From Adiantum capillus-veneris (Eukaryota; Streptophyta; Polypodiopsida; Polypodiales; Pteridaceae), in contig CM043958.1 of NCBI GenBank assembly GCA_014529385.2, positions 146,842,734 through 146,906,733 on the forward strand: a DNA stretch of 64,000 nt. Reading direction: 5' to 3'. The stretch's first letter is position 1. The number at the start of each line of letters is the position of its first letter. Positions 1-10,700 of this stretch are shown piece after piece. The notes under the pieces are model-generated. The model saw nothing but the letters and a program-made list of their open reading frames with translations, had not been told where the DNA came from and made no database searches. The position numbers and the translations under genes are program-made.

Positions 1-376
1 ATTCCAAATTTCTTGAAACTTGGTGAGTAGTATCTCAAGAGAAGGGGGAACTCAAATCTGTAAAAACAGTTGAAAAATTGTATCCCAGTAACATTCTGGT
101 GATCTATCGCGATAGATTCAAAAATTCACTAGAAAAATCAAAATTCAAATCTGACTTCACACAACGACATACAATTTGGTCAATTTTCAAAAAAACGTTG
201 TTTAAGGCCTCAAAATGCATCCGGAAGTCAGGGGTGTCTAAAACCGACAATTTGAGAGAATTGTGAGAAAACGCTCACGGTTTTGGACATAGTTTTGGAT
301 TTTCCCTAACCAAAACACTTGAACACACTGAGAGAGGTATTACTACAGCAAGCTAGATCTATTAAGCCTAGAAGTC
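1..376 (+). other. Leader of element A, no gene seen
   Basis: No convincing coding sequence precedes the ATG at 377. A perfect 14 bp palindrome (TCTATCGCGATAGA) lies near 103-116. This should be the untranslated leader between the unseen 5' LTR and the gag start. Confidence 0.4.
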
Positions 377-2618
377 ATGTCTACATCAGACTCAGACTCG
401 GCTTATACAAGTACATGGATTGCAGGGATAGATGAGCACCCGCCCAGAATAGATCTTCCAAACCTACAGTACATAAAGACCAATTTTGTGGGAGAGTTTG
501 GACGTATAACCATGAAAGTGAAGGACTATATAGGTATATTAATGGAAATCAATTCAACCTTTATAGTTGCTTAGAGCCTTACCCAGATGAGCTAACAGAG
601 TACAAGCTCTTATATGTCTATACATACGAGGTCGACCGACAATGGACATCTTTATTTGTTGACAAGTATGGACGAGAATATAGAGCTTTAGAAAGCACAA
701 ATCTACGAACCAAATTAGAGATGAGTGGATATTTGGTCAATGAAGGACCTCAGATACATCCACCAAACACAGGAACCTCTAAGAGAATTCCAAAGAGGGG
801 ACCACCACCTGGATTTCCTCCTAGAGAGATAACGAGAGATGAAATGATACCAAAGACGAGTATGGTTCCATACTTTGCACCCCAAAGTATAAGACCATCT
901 CAGCTAAGAAAATGGGTAAATAGAAAGTACAATGGCATAGGAGACCCATACGCCCATGTCTCGGCTTTCAAGCAAGTCCTACGCACAAAACGAGTAGAGG
1001 ACTTCCACACGCAGTATGAGGGTTTTGGACTTACATTGGAGGACAATGCACAAGAATGGTTTGAACTATTGAACCGAAGAGAGTTCACAAACATTGAGAA
1101 AATGTTGGATGAATTTTTTCAAGAATTCACCAAGAGGGGCATAAAACATAACACCCTTCCTAAGATTCAGGAATTTAAACAAGGCGACATGCAATACTGC
1201 GTTTCAAGCAATATGTTGCTAGATGTCCTACCCAAGAGTTACCCACGCTAGAACGTCAGATCCTATGCTTCATCAAAGGGCTTAGGAATGAGAATCTCCA
1301 AAAGGACCTATACATGAAAAGATACCAAACCTTGGAAGAGGTGACCAAAGCGGCAGTTGACCTAGTTGACAATTGCAAATTCTATGAAGATGGTCAGAAG
1401 AAGATGAATGATGCAAGTGAGAAAAAGAAAACCGCTGATCTTGAGGATCAAAGAGGGAATCTAGGACAAAACCAAGTAAATGTTGAGGAGCAAATCATAG
1501 AGAATGTGATGCAACGCATCAACCACTCTGACAGAGTACCAGCCTATAGAATTCCTCAACAACGAAGGTGCATGACATGTGGAGGGGACCATCTGACACA
1601 ACATTGTCCTGACTATAGACCTAAGACTCCACCAGGGTTTGAGCATGTTATGTCTCAACCGCCTAGATATCATCCTGTAGCGGAACAAGTGTTCTTAAGT
1701 GAAAGACCCATAGCTGCTAGAAATGCATATGTGAATCATGAGCTTCAAATAGAAAGATATGTGGTAGATCAGAGGCCACTTCAACGTCAATATCAAGTAT
1801 TGCCACAACAACCAATACGTCCATGTGACAGATGTGGTAGTAGTGATCACTTGATTAAGGATTGTCCACACCATGATATCATGATAAATGTATATTGTAA
1901 TGAGTGTGCAATCACACATATGATTTTAGATTTTCCTAAGCATCCAACAAAGAAAGGTAAAATGCAACCACATGTTACCTTTCCTTCTACCAGCAAATCA
2001 GAGAAAGAACGAGCCGCAACAAAAGGAGAGACGACAACAACAACAAAGCAAGAAACCATTGCAAAAGAGCAGGTGCTTAAACAACAAGAAGATGAAAGTA
2101 AGCAAGTTGCTCCAGTAAACATTGTCACAAGAGCACAAGCAAAAGTTCAAGAGCAGAAGCCTACAGATGGAGAGACTAGTAAGAGTTCCAAAAGCCGTAG
2201 ATACTCTAGACGAGCAAGAAGGACTAGAATGAAAGCGAGACTAGAAAGGGAGAAAGGAGAAGAAAAGGCTGTTACAGCTGAGTTGGAAACAACTCAAGAG
2301 CAACAGAAACAACAAAGGGAAGTTGAAACCCTTAAACTAGCTGAAGCACCCAAGAGTGCTAGTTCAGGAGGATCTGTCCTAGTGGACAAAGTGAATGAGC
2401 TTTTAGACGCGATTTTACACGCTTATGAGGCTAGATTGGCAAATAGACAGACCTTAGAACAAAGATGGATGACTTATCCTTATCCTGAACTAGAGAAGCA
2501 GAGGCTAGAAATGTGTAAGCAGCTCATTGAAACTGCTCAAGCATTGCTAGAACCACCTCCACCAGAATTGAAGGATAGGATAGTCACCCACTGCACAAAG
2601 ATGAGAGCATTAAAGTAG
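377..2618 (+). pseudogene. gag: Element A gag-like gene (capsid plus zinc knuckles), frameshifted
   Basis: The gene opens at ATG 377, shifts frame near 525 and again near 1215-1240, and ends with TAG at 2616. The N-terminal part holds two D/N-x-x-G-x-x-[FY] motifs (526-567 and 652-693) that recur in element B. Residues coded by about 850-1310 match the retrotransposon gag capsid pattern: a helix-rich segment with W-x-N-R-K-Y, then A-Q-E-W-F-E-L-L and a following ERQILCFIKGL stretch. Three knuckles follow: CMTCGGDHLTQHC (1569), CDRCGSSDHLIKDC (1824) and CNECAITHMILDF (1895). The third has phenylalanine where the last cysteine should be. The tail is rich in Q, K and E and very basic around 2200-2270. 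The product should be the structural particle protein. The frame changes are probably mutations. Confidence 0.7.
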
Positions 2619-2623
2619 ACGAA

Positions 2624-3742
2624 TTGCCTAGAGAAGAGGTAGATCATAGGGAAGAACCACTGCCAAGGTCTCAAGACTCAAGGGTAGTCCAAAATACAAC
2701 AGATGAATCAATGAGGGATTTCCCACCCTATGTTCCTATAGTTGAGGAGCAGTGGCCAGAGGAGTTATGGAAGGTTGTCCGAGATGCCCAAAAAAGAGAA
2801 GAGGATGCTGGACCAGCACCATTTCCTGAAATCACATTAGATAGACCACAAATGAGTGTTGATGCGAGGTCATATTATGGTGACATAGGATAGATAGCCT
2901 CTGAAGACAGTAGACCTGCATCGTTAAGAACTTTGCCACAGTACATGGGAGATTTTGAGGCAAATTCTGAGATTGTGAGAGTTCCATCACAGAGGCTAGG
3001 AGGGACAAAAGAATTGGACACAAAAATTTTGACTGACTTGCTATCCACGCCAGTGAAGTGCACAATTACATTGGCAGAACTTTTGAAAATTAGGCCAAGT
3101 ATGTGGACGGATATAGGAAAATGCTTGGAAAAAATTGGGATCAAAAGCGCGTTAAGGTTCCTGGAAAAAGAGCTAGATGAGATCAAGAAGCCTAGATCAA
3201 ATGTAAGACCGGTACCTCTAAACAAAGTAGGAGAGTACTGTGAAGGAGAAGATGGTAATGCCACTTTGCCTGTCGAGTACAATGGGATTGAAACGAAAGC
3301 TATACTTGACAGCGGAGCAGGAACTTCCATAGCAACAAAACGAATATGGGAGAAATGGGGTAGGCCCGCCTTTAGAACAACCAGAATAAAATTAAAGTTA
3401 GTTGATGGGCATGTGGAAAGACCCATGGGATTTCTAGAAGCGATAGTGGTGTCTTCTTGTGGTATAGAGTATGCACATACTTTTGCCATAGTTGACTTTG
3501 GCAAGAAAAATAACTATGAAATCATCCTTGGAAGACCATTCATGAGACAACTCAAGATGGTACAAGATTGGGGTTATGATTATCTATACTTGAGACATGC
3601 TAAAACCACAACACGTGTAAATATGAAAAATCATAGTTACCAAGATGTAACTAGAACGCCCGTGGAAGATTTTGATTCTGCAACACAAAGTGGATCAACA
3701 GACCATCCGTGGATGGGCAAAAAGAAAGAAATCTGGATGTGA
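2624..3742 (+). pseudogene. Element A aspartic protease region
   Basis: This is the first part of a single frame running 2624-6136 that is interrupted by stops at 2891, 3740, 4175 and 5093. Translation between 3240 and 3570 has the retropepsin layout: a beta-rich lead-in, the active-site motif ILDSGAGTSIAT at about 3302-3337, and the distal hydrophobic-Gly motif IILGRPFMRQ near 3518-3547. It would act as a homodimer to process the gag precursor. In autonomous Ty3 elements the reverse transcriptase would come next; here the frame goes on into a second knuckle, a second protease-like domain and a repeat region. The first 90 codons (2624-2893) are acidic, proline-rich linker. The Ty3-type protease assignment is secure; activity is doubtful because of the flanking stops. 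Confidence 0.75.
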
Positions 3743-5095
3743 GGAGCATCGGAGAGTAGTGACTTTGGGAGAAATGAGAATACCTTCGAGAGGGTCTTAG
3801 AAGATGATGATTACATAAGAGAACCTTTTCCGGAAGAGGCCTTAGAACCGCTAGAGTGGACTCAGATATTGGCTACTTTGGATGTCTGTGTTAATGAGAC
3901 CACACCAACAAAATTTTGCGATGAGAATGGGTATGACATAGTCCCCTACTACATGCTAAGGGTTATGTGTGAGACAGATGAAGAATCTGAGTATGAGTTC
4001 GAAACGGGGTTATCAACTACGGGGATAGCACAAAACCAGATACCTAGCCCGAATAATGGTCATATAGAAATAGGTGCTCTTTGCGATCAGTGTGCGATAA
4101 CACACTTGATTACAAACTATCCAACTCGAATGCATAGTACAAAGGAGGAGCCGCAAGTCAACGAAGCAAAGTTGTAGGAAGAAGGGCTAAGATCCAAAGA
4201 AGATGCTTCAGGTCCAACGCCTACAAACGAGCAATATGAAGACTTGGAATCAATCAAAGAAGAGGTGCAGCAAGTGACAGGAAGTTCAGACACTATTGGT
4301 GACATTTCAACAGCTGAAGTTGAGGAAGAAGAGTCTATGACTCTACAGGAACCAAATGCTGATTTTGTCTCTCCAAAAGACATATCAGAGGAAATGGTGG
4401 TCAAGCAGGAGCTAGAACACACAGATGAACTCACAAGTGTGAACAATGAAGAAGAAGACGACAAGGAGTCTAGGCCAAAGATTGCTCAAGTCACTCAAGA
4501 GAACACAGGCAATCTAGTACCAAAGAAGATCAACTTTTTGCTAAGTGCACAAGACGGAGTCAAGATGAATTTTATGGCAGAAATTGATACAAATTCCACG
4601 ACTAATGTCATGTCATATGGCATGTGGTTACTTCTAGGTAAGCCAAAGCTTTATGATATTCAGATAAAGGTAAATCTCTCACCTGAAGTGGATGTTATAA
4701 GTTTGGGGATTGCAGAAGCTACTCTCCAACTACACTCACAGAATGTCAAAGAAAAATTCTTGGTGGTAGATTCTCGACAAATGGGAACACACTTGATTTT
4801 GTCCAAGCCATGGGTACAAGTCTTTGAAAACGAGCCTGAATCTTCAACAATGGTCATCGCGACAAGCTATCAAGTGGCAACAGAGGTCAAGCCTACAGCA
4901 GTTCAAAGATTCTTGGCTATTGAAAAAGGCAAAGCTAAAGTAAGCCCACAACAGTCTCTAGCCCAGCCAATGCAAGTGCAAGACAAAGCCTCTACATCAA
5001 AAGCCAAACCATCAACAAAACAATGGAAACCCAAGCAAAAAGTCTATCAACCGAAGTTTCCATCGCCCGAAAGTCTCCAAAGGAAGTCAAAATAG
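3743..5095 (+). pseudogene. Element A second knuckle and decayed second protease-like domain
   Basis: The reading frame is the same as that of the upstream protease. The motif KFCDENGYDIVPYY (about 3911-3952) belongs to the recurrent D-x-x-G-x-x-Y class. The motif CDQCAITHLITNY (4082) is nearly a copy of the knuckle at 1895 and again lacks the last cysteine. An acidic linker follows (4190-4480). The segment 4520-4840 then has the retropepsin outline, with AEIDTNSTTNVM where DSGA should be and HLILSKPWVQ where ILGRPF should be. The catalytic Asp is kept but the Gly is replaced by Asn, so it is probably inactive. After it come K/Q-rich residues and the block KVYQPKFP (5038-5064), which element B also has. 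The natural reading is a duplicated knuckle-protease module. Confidence 0.6.
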
Positions 5096-5104
5096 GTCAA
5101 CCAA

Positions 5105-6136
5105 GTGCTAGTATCCAAGGCACATATTAAAGTTAATGATCCAATTTGGATACAATCACTGGAACAACCTCAACAAGCAAAGGTAACAGGATGGATCACA
5201 TCAAGCGAGTCAATTATTGCACAAGGCTACAAGAAAGGAAATTCAGATGTTTGGGTCAACAAGCCCAAGATAACAGCCTGGCGATTTCCATCCCATTACA
5301 ACCACTCAGTCAGGAATCAACAAAGCCGTCAACGTCAATCACATAACTCAAGCAAGAGAAAGGACAAGTACAAAAAGCAAAAGAGAAGGTCTTCCACAAG
5401 ACAAACCATACGACAAGTCTGGGTAATGAAATCAGAATTCTACCAGACTACCCAACAAAGTCAAGTGAAGATCACCTCCAAGCAAGTCCAAAGATTCATT
5501 CCAGTCGAATTTCTCGAAGCACAAGGATTCTATGAGGGTAACTTTCAAATCTGGTTACCTAAGGTAGTAGCTTATCAAGGAATCACCCAAGAAAAGCAAG
5601 AAACATCAAGAAATCAAGAGCAACCACCCGCTACACCCAAGAGTACTACAACCTATAGATGGATCCCTCGTCAATTACTACAAGAGCAAGGCTTTTACAA
5701 AAGTAACAGCCATATTTGGAAATTAAAGAAAAGGTACCATCAAGTCAAAGAAGAAACAAGGCAAGTGGCAAAGGACATCACACCAGGCCCAAGAACAATG
5801 TGGGTTCCAAAATCCGCGATTGAGGCTCAACAACAAGAAAGATACACAACTCCTTTACAGCCTCTTAACAACAAAAAGAAAGCAACGGTAAATGCGGAGG
5901 TCACAGTTTTGAAGAACACTATCTGGAAGATTAAGACTTCATCAACCATTGCTTCAACATCAATACCTGTCTCATCAAGCGACCACAAATTGCTACCAAG
6001 GAATGAAGAGCAGATATATGCCAATGTATTGGACAACATGGCATCTCAAACAGAAACTAACAAGAAAGTCCTAAACATCAAAAGCATATGGAATTGGATT
6101 TCAGGCCGCGATCAGGTAAGTCCAAGTCACCATTAA
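5105..6136 (+). CDS. Element A C-terminal W/QGY repeat protein region
   Basis: The open stretch codes for 343 residues in the same frame as the protease, from which it is separated by one stop (5093). It is very basic and glutamine-rich. It holds a repeated motif: VNDPIW...GWI.S...GYKKGNSDVWVNKPKI (5132-5271), RFIPVEFLEAQGFYEGN..IWLPK (5488-5563), YRWIPRQLLQEQGFYKSN..IWKLK (5652-5727) and MWVPKSAIEAQ (5798-5830). The consensus is [WF]-[IV]-P-x3-[LI]-x-x-Q-G-[FY]-Y-x-[GS]-[NQ]-x3-[IV]-W-x-x-K, about 25 residues with 60-70 between copies. I know no named domain with this pattern. Element B repeats it in the same position. Possible roles are nucleic-acid binding, given the charge, or recruiting a partner element's enzymes; both are guesses. 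Confidence 0.6.
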   Translation: MLVSKAHIKVNDPIWIQSLEQPQQAKVTGWITSSESIIAQGYKKGNSDVWVNKPKITAWRFPSHYNHSVRNQQSRQRQSHNSSKRKDKYKKQKRRSSTRQTIRQVWVMKSEFYQTTQQSQVKITSKQVQRFIPVEFLEAQGFYEGNFQIWLPKVVAYQGITQEKQETSRNQEQPPATPKSTTTYRWIPRQLLQEQGFYKSNSHIWKLKKRYHQVKEETRQVAKDITPGPRTMWVPKSAIEAQQQERYTTPLQPLNNKKKATVNAEVTVLKNTIWKIKTSSTIASTSIPVSSSDHKLLPRNEEQIYANVLDNMASQTETNKKVLNIKSIWNWISGRDQVSPSHH

Positions 6137-7307
6137 ACTTACATGGCATAAGAGTCTAGAGTCAGGCAGCTAAGCCACTAAATGAGTGAAGTGTCAGACC
6201 CAAGCTTCAAGTTAATATTTTTATGTGGTCTATGAGTCTAGCTAATAGGTATAAGCTCAAGTTGCAGAGTTGAGCATACATAAAGTCATGTCGCTCATGC
6301 TGGAAGAGGTGAGCATAAGAGTCAAAGTCCATATAATATATAAGGTGGAGAAGGCGGAGTAGTCAAAAAAAAAAAACACACTCACGCACTTGACACAGTG
6401 AGGAAGAGTGGAGAAACCTCGACAACGAAAACCCTTCTTGTGAGTAGTGAAAGCTTTTGAAGCACTCATGCCATATGTTTTGCTTGCTACACTAACACCA
6501 TGAAGAACCCATCAATACTCTTCTCTCGCACCGCATCTTGTTTAACATGCATAACTATGTGCAAGCATATAGATGTCCCATCATTGGACATATGCATTAG
6601 GCACTCTTTTTTATTCCACCCATGCACTTACACAACCAAATGACGATGACCAAGCGGAAACAGGTTTTATGAGCCTTTGCTCAACAACAATGACTCTGAC
6701 TTTAAGCTACTAACACTTGTCCATGTATATCAAGCCAATACTAGTAGCCATATGGCCATATGTACTTTAACTTAGCATAACTCTATAACATCAGAACCTA
6801 AGTACATATAGCCTCGCATTTAATTATGACTAAAGAAATTTTTTCCCACTGGGTTTTTCCCTTTAGTCTTATCCAGGTATCCAAGACCTTCATTTTGTAT
6901 ATACGCTACATTTTACTTTTACTCTTTTTATAGCAACAAAAATAAGAAGAACCACGATATCCCCACACTACTAATTGCAAATCTACTGACAAGTCAAAAG
7001 GGAGAGGCCAAATAACAGCTTGACAAAGCTTCAAGTCAACTTAAAGGTACGACTTCCAGATAACAACCACGGGAAAAGCAAACTCGAGCTACAATGACAA
7101 CGAACTGCTGCACCAACAAGTCGATACAACCTCATGCAATTCAAGATACAACAACCAATCGGAGGGGGAGAGTTCTAGGCTTCAGATACACTACAGGTAC
7201 AACTTCAAGGCAGCTTTAACATCATGCAAAGCAACCAACTGCAGAAGAGGCTTCCACAACAACTTCAACCAGCAAAGACATAGGGTCTTGTCGGGGACGA
7301 CAAGAAT
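6137..7307 (+). other. 3' non-coding region of element A
   Basis: No gene is seen. The first 300 bases (about 6159-6457) are clearly similar to the matching region of element B on the other strand (45571-45857), including shared runs such as TGTGGTCTATGAGTCTAGCTAA and GAGTAGTGAAAGCT. At 6838-6875 lies a TTTTTCCCACTGGGTTTTTCCC stretch, a type of sequence that recurs in plant LTR elements downstream of their genes; B has a counterpart (45195-45240). Near 7159-7173 there is an extra copy of the polypurine tract. Confidence 0.6.
7159..7173 (+). promoter_or_regulatory. Second (upstream) polypurine tract copy
   Basis: TCGGAGGGGGAGAGT is identical to the tract next to the LTR at 7308-7322 and lies 149 bases before it. 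It may be an internal plus-strand priming site or simply a duplication. Confidence 0.45.
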
Positions 7308-7321
7308 TCGGAGGGGGAGAG
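7308..7321 (+). promoter_or_regulatory. Polypurine tract of element A
   Basis: TCGGAGGGGGAGAG lies directly before the LTR start TGTTGAAAGG, the expected place for the RNase H-resistant primer of plus-strand DNA synthesis. It fixes the element's orientation as plus. Confidence 0.8.
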
Positions 7322-8235
7322 TGTTGAAAGGACGCCCTTTCAACAACGTTTCCATAAAGATTCCTCAAAGATTTTATAAAGATTCCACATGAAGATGGTG
7401 ATGAAGTAATGAAGATGAAGATGGATGCTGCAACATGAAGATACGAGTTCATGGACGTCATCGAATATCCTGTTATTATTATTCTTAGCCATTACAGCCA
7501 CTTTTGTAATGTTTACGGGAACCTCACATTTTAAGTCGGCACTTGTATTTTGGCCACAGATGCTTGTATAATGAGTAAAGCCAACTCAGTTTCTTGTAAT
7601 TAAGCTCTATAGAAGCCTAGGGACAATTCAGGTCATTTGGCCAGACATTAGGTTTGAAGGCTTGGTATATAAGCTAAAACCTAAGGCTTTGTAAGGGACA
7701 CATTACGTTATCTCAATTAATATACAGTCGTGGGTTCTGCAGCACACAGTAGTGAGCTTCACGCACACACACCATCGCGCACACTAATCACATTGTAGAT
7801 ATGAGAGAAGGAGCGTGTTAGCATCGAGGAGCTCTCCGCGTCGACGCAAGCAATGCAAGACAAGGACCACATCGCGAGCCCGCCTGCTACGAGCTATATT
7901 TGGTTGTAAGTACCTCAAACGACATCCGTTCTGAATGATCGAGTAGTCATTAGAATCAGGGCGAGAAGCTCTTCGTGTTGATGTCTTTGTAGATCAATTT
8001 CGGACACTTTGGAAATTGTTGTTTTGAGTCTATCGTGATAGCGATTAGAGGTCTTACAATTATGGTTTTCAAGGTTTAGGTGTTTGGCCATATAGGATAT
8101 GTCCTTGTGAGTCTTGCCCTCCAATTTCGAGTCATTTCGATATGATTTGAGACTGTTTCGAGCTTGTAGTGTTTCGTAGGATGCGTTGTCTGTTTCTTTG
8201 CTTTATGGTAGTATTGTGGTAGGATTAGTGACTGT
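7322..8235 (+). repeat. 3' LTR of element A (right end approximate)
   Basis: It starts with TG and with a perfect 10 bp inverted repeat, TGTTGAAAGG-acgc-CCTTTCAACA (7322-7345). A TATA-like TATATAAGC lies near 7668, so transcription should start around 7700. The partner LTR is outside the window, so the right end cannot be found by alignment; it is somewhere before 8240, where coding sequence of the next element ends. No gene is seen inside. Confidence 0.6.
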
Positions 8236-8256
8236 AGAGTGTTGTTCGTGTCTAGC

Positions 8257-10694
8257 TCAGGGTTGACAACCCAGAGATTGCCTCCATGCCCTAGTCAGGT
8301 CAGCTACGTCCTCGAATTGACAGTTTGTTGGTCTGTGTTCTCGCTGTGCTCCATCGTCCGTCGCGACGTACCTGCTAACAGTGTCAAGATCATAAAGTGT
8401 ACGCCTGCCCTTGGTAATCCTGGTTCTGGTCAGCTTATGATAATGCGAAGCCGTATGGATCCATCTTTCTGGAAGAGGCTGATTAGTTTTGACTCGAGCT
8501 TCGAAAAGAATCTCAGCCATCTCCCTATACTGTGGTGCCAGACCCGCCTTTGCTGCAATATCTTTTTCAGGCAATTTAGAAGATTCGAGAGTAAGTTGCA
8601 GCACATCCGGATCGTATGCATCTCCTCTTTCAGTGCCTGAATATCATTGATTTGGAGAGCATCATTGAACAATGTTTGCCAAGTCTTCCATTCCACATTC
8701 AATCACTCATACCAATCCTGAAGCTCATCAGTAATCTTGAAGTATGTAAGGCGATCAACTGGTTCTGGGTGTTGAGGATACAGTGCTAGAAAGAATCTTG
8801 GAAGCTCTGTCTCTCTTGCTGGAAAGGCATACAAGAGAACAAGAAAATCAGGCACAAATTCTAAAAAATTGAGAACAGCCTGGTTCTCTTGCTGCATCAT
8901 CTTTCTAGTGATCCTCACTAGCTGGAACAATTTTCGGAGAGCAGTTGTATGTGCTTCGACTGACATTCTAGTCTGAGGTCCTTTGCTAGTGGCTATCTGG
9001 TCCTCAATAATGGCTCTGACTCTCTAATCCAAAACTCCTCTGGCAGTTTGCATTTGCACCAAAACTTCCTTTAGTTGTTCCCTAACATCCTTCATACATC
9101 TGTAAGTTGGTTTGTTTCCCAGCAGAAGTTCTAATTCCAGGGCAAGAGAGTGACAATCTGCAGTAGACTACCTTTGCAAGTGTGGGTTTGTCACTCTTTC
9201 TTTAGCACTAAGTATCCATTCAGGAACTCTTTCTAGGCTGGACTGTATTGGGATGCGTAGGTAAACGACAAACTTCTTTATCATGGAAAGCTGCTGATTT
9301 CCAATGCTCCACCATTTCCCTGGCTCCAACATACAGCCTTTGAAACCGTTCCAAATGAGACAGGAGATCATCATCCTCCAGATACTTTCTGGTTATGGAG
9401 ACCTGTTGATGTCTCAATTTCCTGTTCAGGGTAATAAGCTGCAGTGAATGTTGATAATCAGCAGTTGATCCCTCATCCTGCACCTTCATTTTTCCTTAAA
9501 CATCCCTACTGAACTGGCTGATTCCCAGTGTGACTAGGCTACTGTTGTTCATTCTGCTGATTACCCGACTGGTGCCCTTCATTCTGTCCTTCCTGCTGAC
9601 CCTCATTCTAGTCTGGCTGGTCTAGCTGTGGGACTGGCCTCCTTCAGTTGGCCCTGTACCACCAATACCAGGTCCTGGAGGTGGAGATGGTGGTGGGGCA
9701 TCATCATCATCATTTGTATTCCCTTCTTCTTGGTCATCCTCCTCCTTATCAGCCTCATCATCCTTTTCTTCTTCTGCTTCATCCGAAGAAGTCTGCTGCT
9801 CAATATAATCCAATATGGCTTGATTCATCAGAGCAGTATTATACTCAGTCACTTTGTCCTGCAAATCACTCTGCATACTTTCCATCAAGGACTTCAAATT
9901 CTCTAAATCAAAAACAGCATTGCCTGCTGGATTTAGAATTTTAGCCAAGTTGTTATAAATGTATCTCTAAGTAAGAGAAGCCTTCAGAGCTGTATGGCGC
10001 ATGAACACGGAGTTGAATTCCGCTTGCTTCATTTTGAGCATTGTTTCAGCCCGTTCTGCAGCTCTCAGTGCTTCATTCCGTTGATTCTTCATGATCATTA
10101 TCTCAGATTCATCCTTAGTTAGCTTCTTGTTTAATAACTCATTAACCCTTTCTGAATGATCTTCCAGTACCCTGTGTTGTATGTTCTGCTCTTCTCGTGC
10201 TTTCTGAAGCTTTTGAATCTGATCTTCAGCCTCCTTCAAATTAGCTTTAAGCTTTTTCACTTCATCTTCTAACCCAGCAACCTCCACCAATTGTCCCATA
10301 CAACTAACAATAGTATTCCAAGAAGACTGTATGAGAACTGAACATCTGTCCTTAACTGTAGCTAGGGATCAAAATCAGTAGGCTCATATATTGTCACTGG
10401 AGCCATGTAAGGTAAAGTTGCATAATAAGCCTTGCGTAGCAGAAGATGCCCTTTCAATTGATGGGTCTACATTTGTTGCAACTTGTCCTGTTTCACCAGG
10501 TGCAGAATGTGTTCAATATTTGGAGTAGAAACTCCCCCTAGCAGAGTCAAAGAAGCTGGGCCTTTGCCTTTGTCCACGTGGCTCTGGCTTTTGTCCACTG
10601 ACTGGTCTGCTATCTTCTCAGAAGTTGCTACCTTGGCCTGATCTTTTCCAGAACCAGTAGCAACTGCACTTTGTCCTACTGATTGGCTAGGCAC
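8257..10694 (-). pseudogene. Accessory region of the gypsy element, coiled-coil and C-terminal part
   Basis: These are broken continuations of the 11642 frame. Pieces at 10694-10467 and 8966-8703 keep its frame; 10299-9967, 9948-9622, 9489-9220 and 8604-8257 are shifted. The 10299-9967 piece is a strong coiled coil (leucine heptads, E/K-rich). The 9948-9622 piece has a highly acidic D/E run followed by proline-rich sequence. The rest is helical, with many L, Q and R residues and no recognised enzyme motif. Together with the start at 11642 the undamaged protein would be about 1,100 residues. I do not recognise the family. A structural or targeting role beside gag is possible, but nothing in the sequence shows it. 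Confidence 0.55.
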
Positions 10695-10700
10695 AGTCTT

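Larger units (their letters stand above)
1..8235 (+). mobile_element. Element A: RT-less LTR retrotransposon, 5' LTR outside window
   Basis: An LTR element read on the plus strand. The coding region (377-6136) gives a gag-like capsid segment, three zinc-knuckle motifs plus a fourth near 4082, an aspartic protease, a second decayed protease-like domain and a long basic C-terminal region with W/QGY repeats. I found no reverse transcriptase, RNase H or integrase motif in any frame. About 1.2 kb of non-coding DNA follows, then a polypurine tract (7308-7321) and an LTR beginning TGTTGAAAGG at 7322. The right LTR end is not fixed: the next element's coding frame ends at 8257, so the boundary lies somewhere between 7800 and 8240. 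The left LTR and primer site must lie before position 1. It resembles in concept the non-autonomous TR-GAG elements of plants, but the C-terminal domain is not one I recognise. Confidence 0.75.

Noticed and set aside
103-116. Perfect palindrome TCTATCGCGATAGA as a regulatory site
   Set aside because: Too short and unsupported; a similar text near 8030 is not identical.
9603-9944. Plus-strand frames across 9628-9944
   Set aside because: Shadows of the acidic and proline-rich stretch of the minus-strand accessory region.
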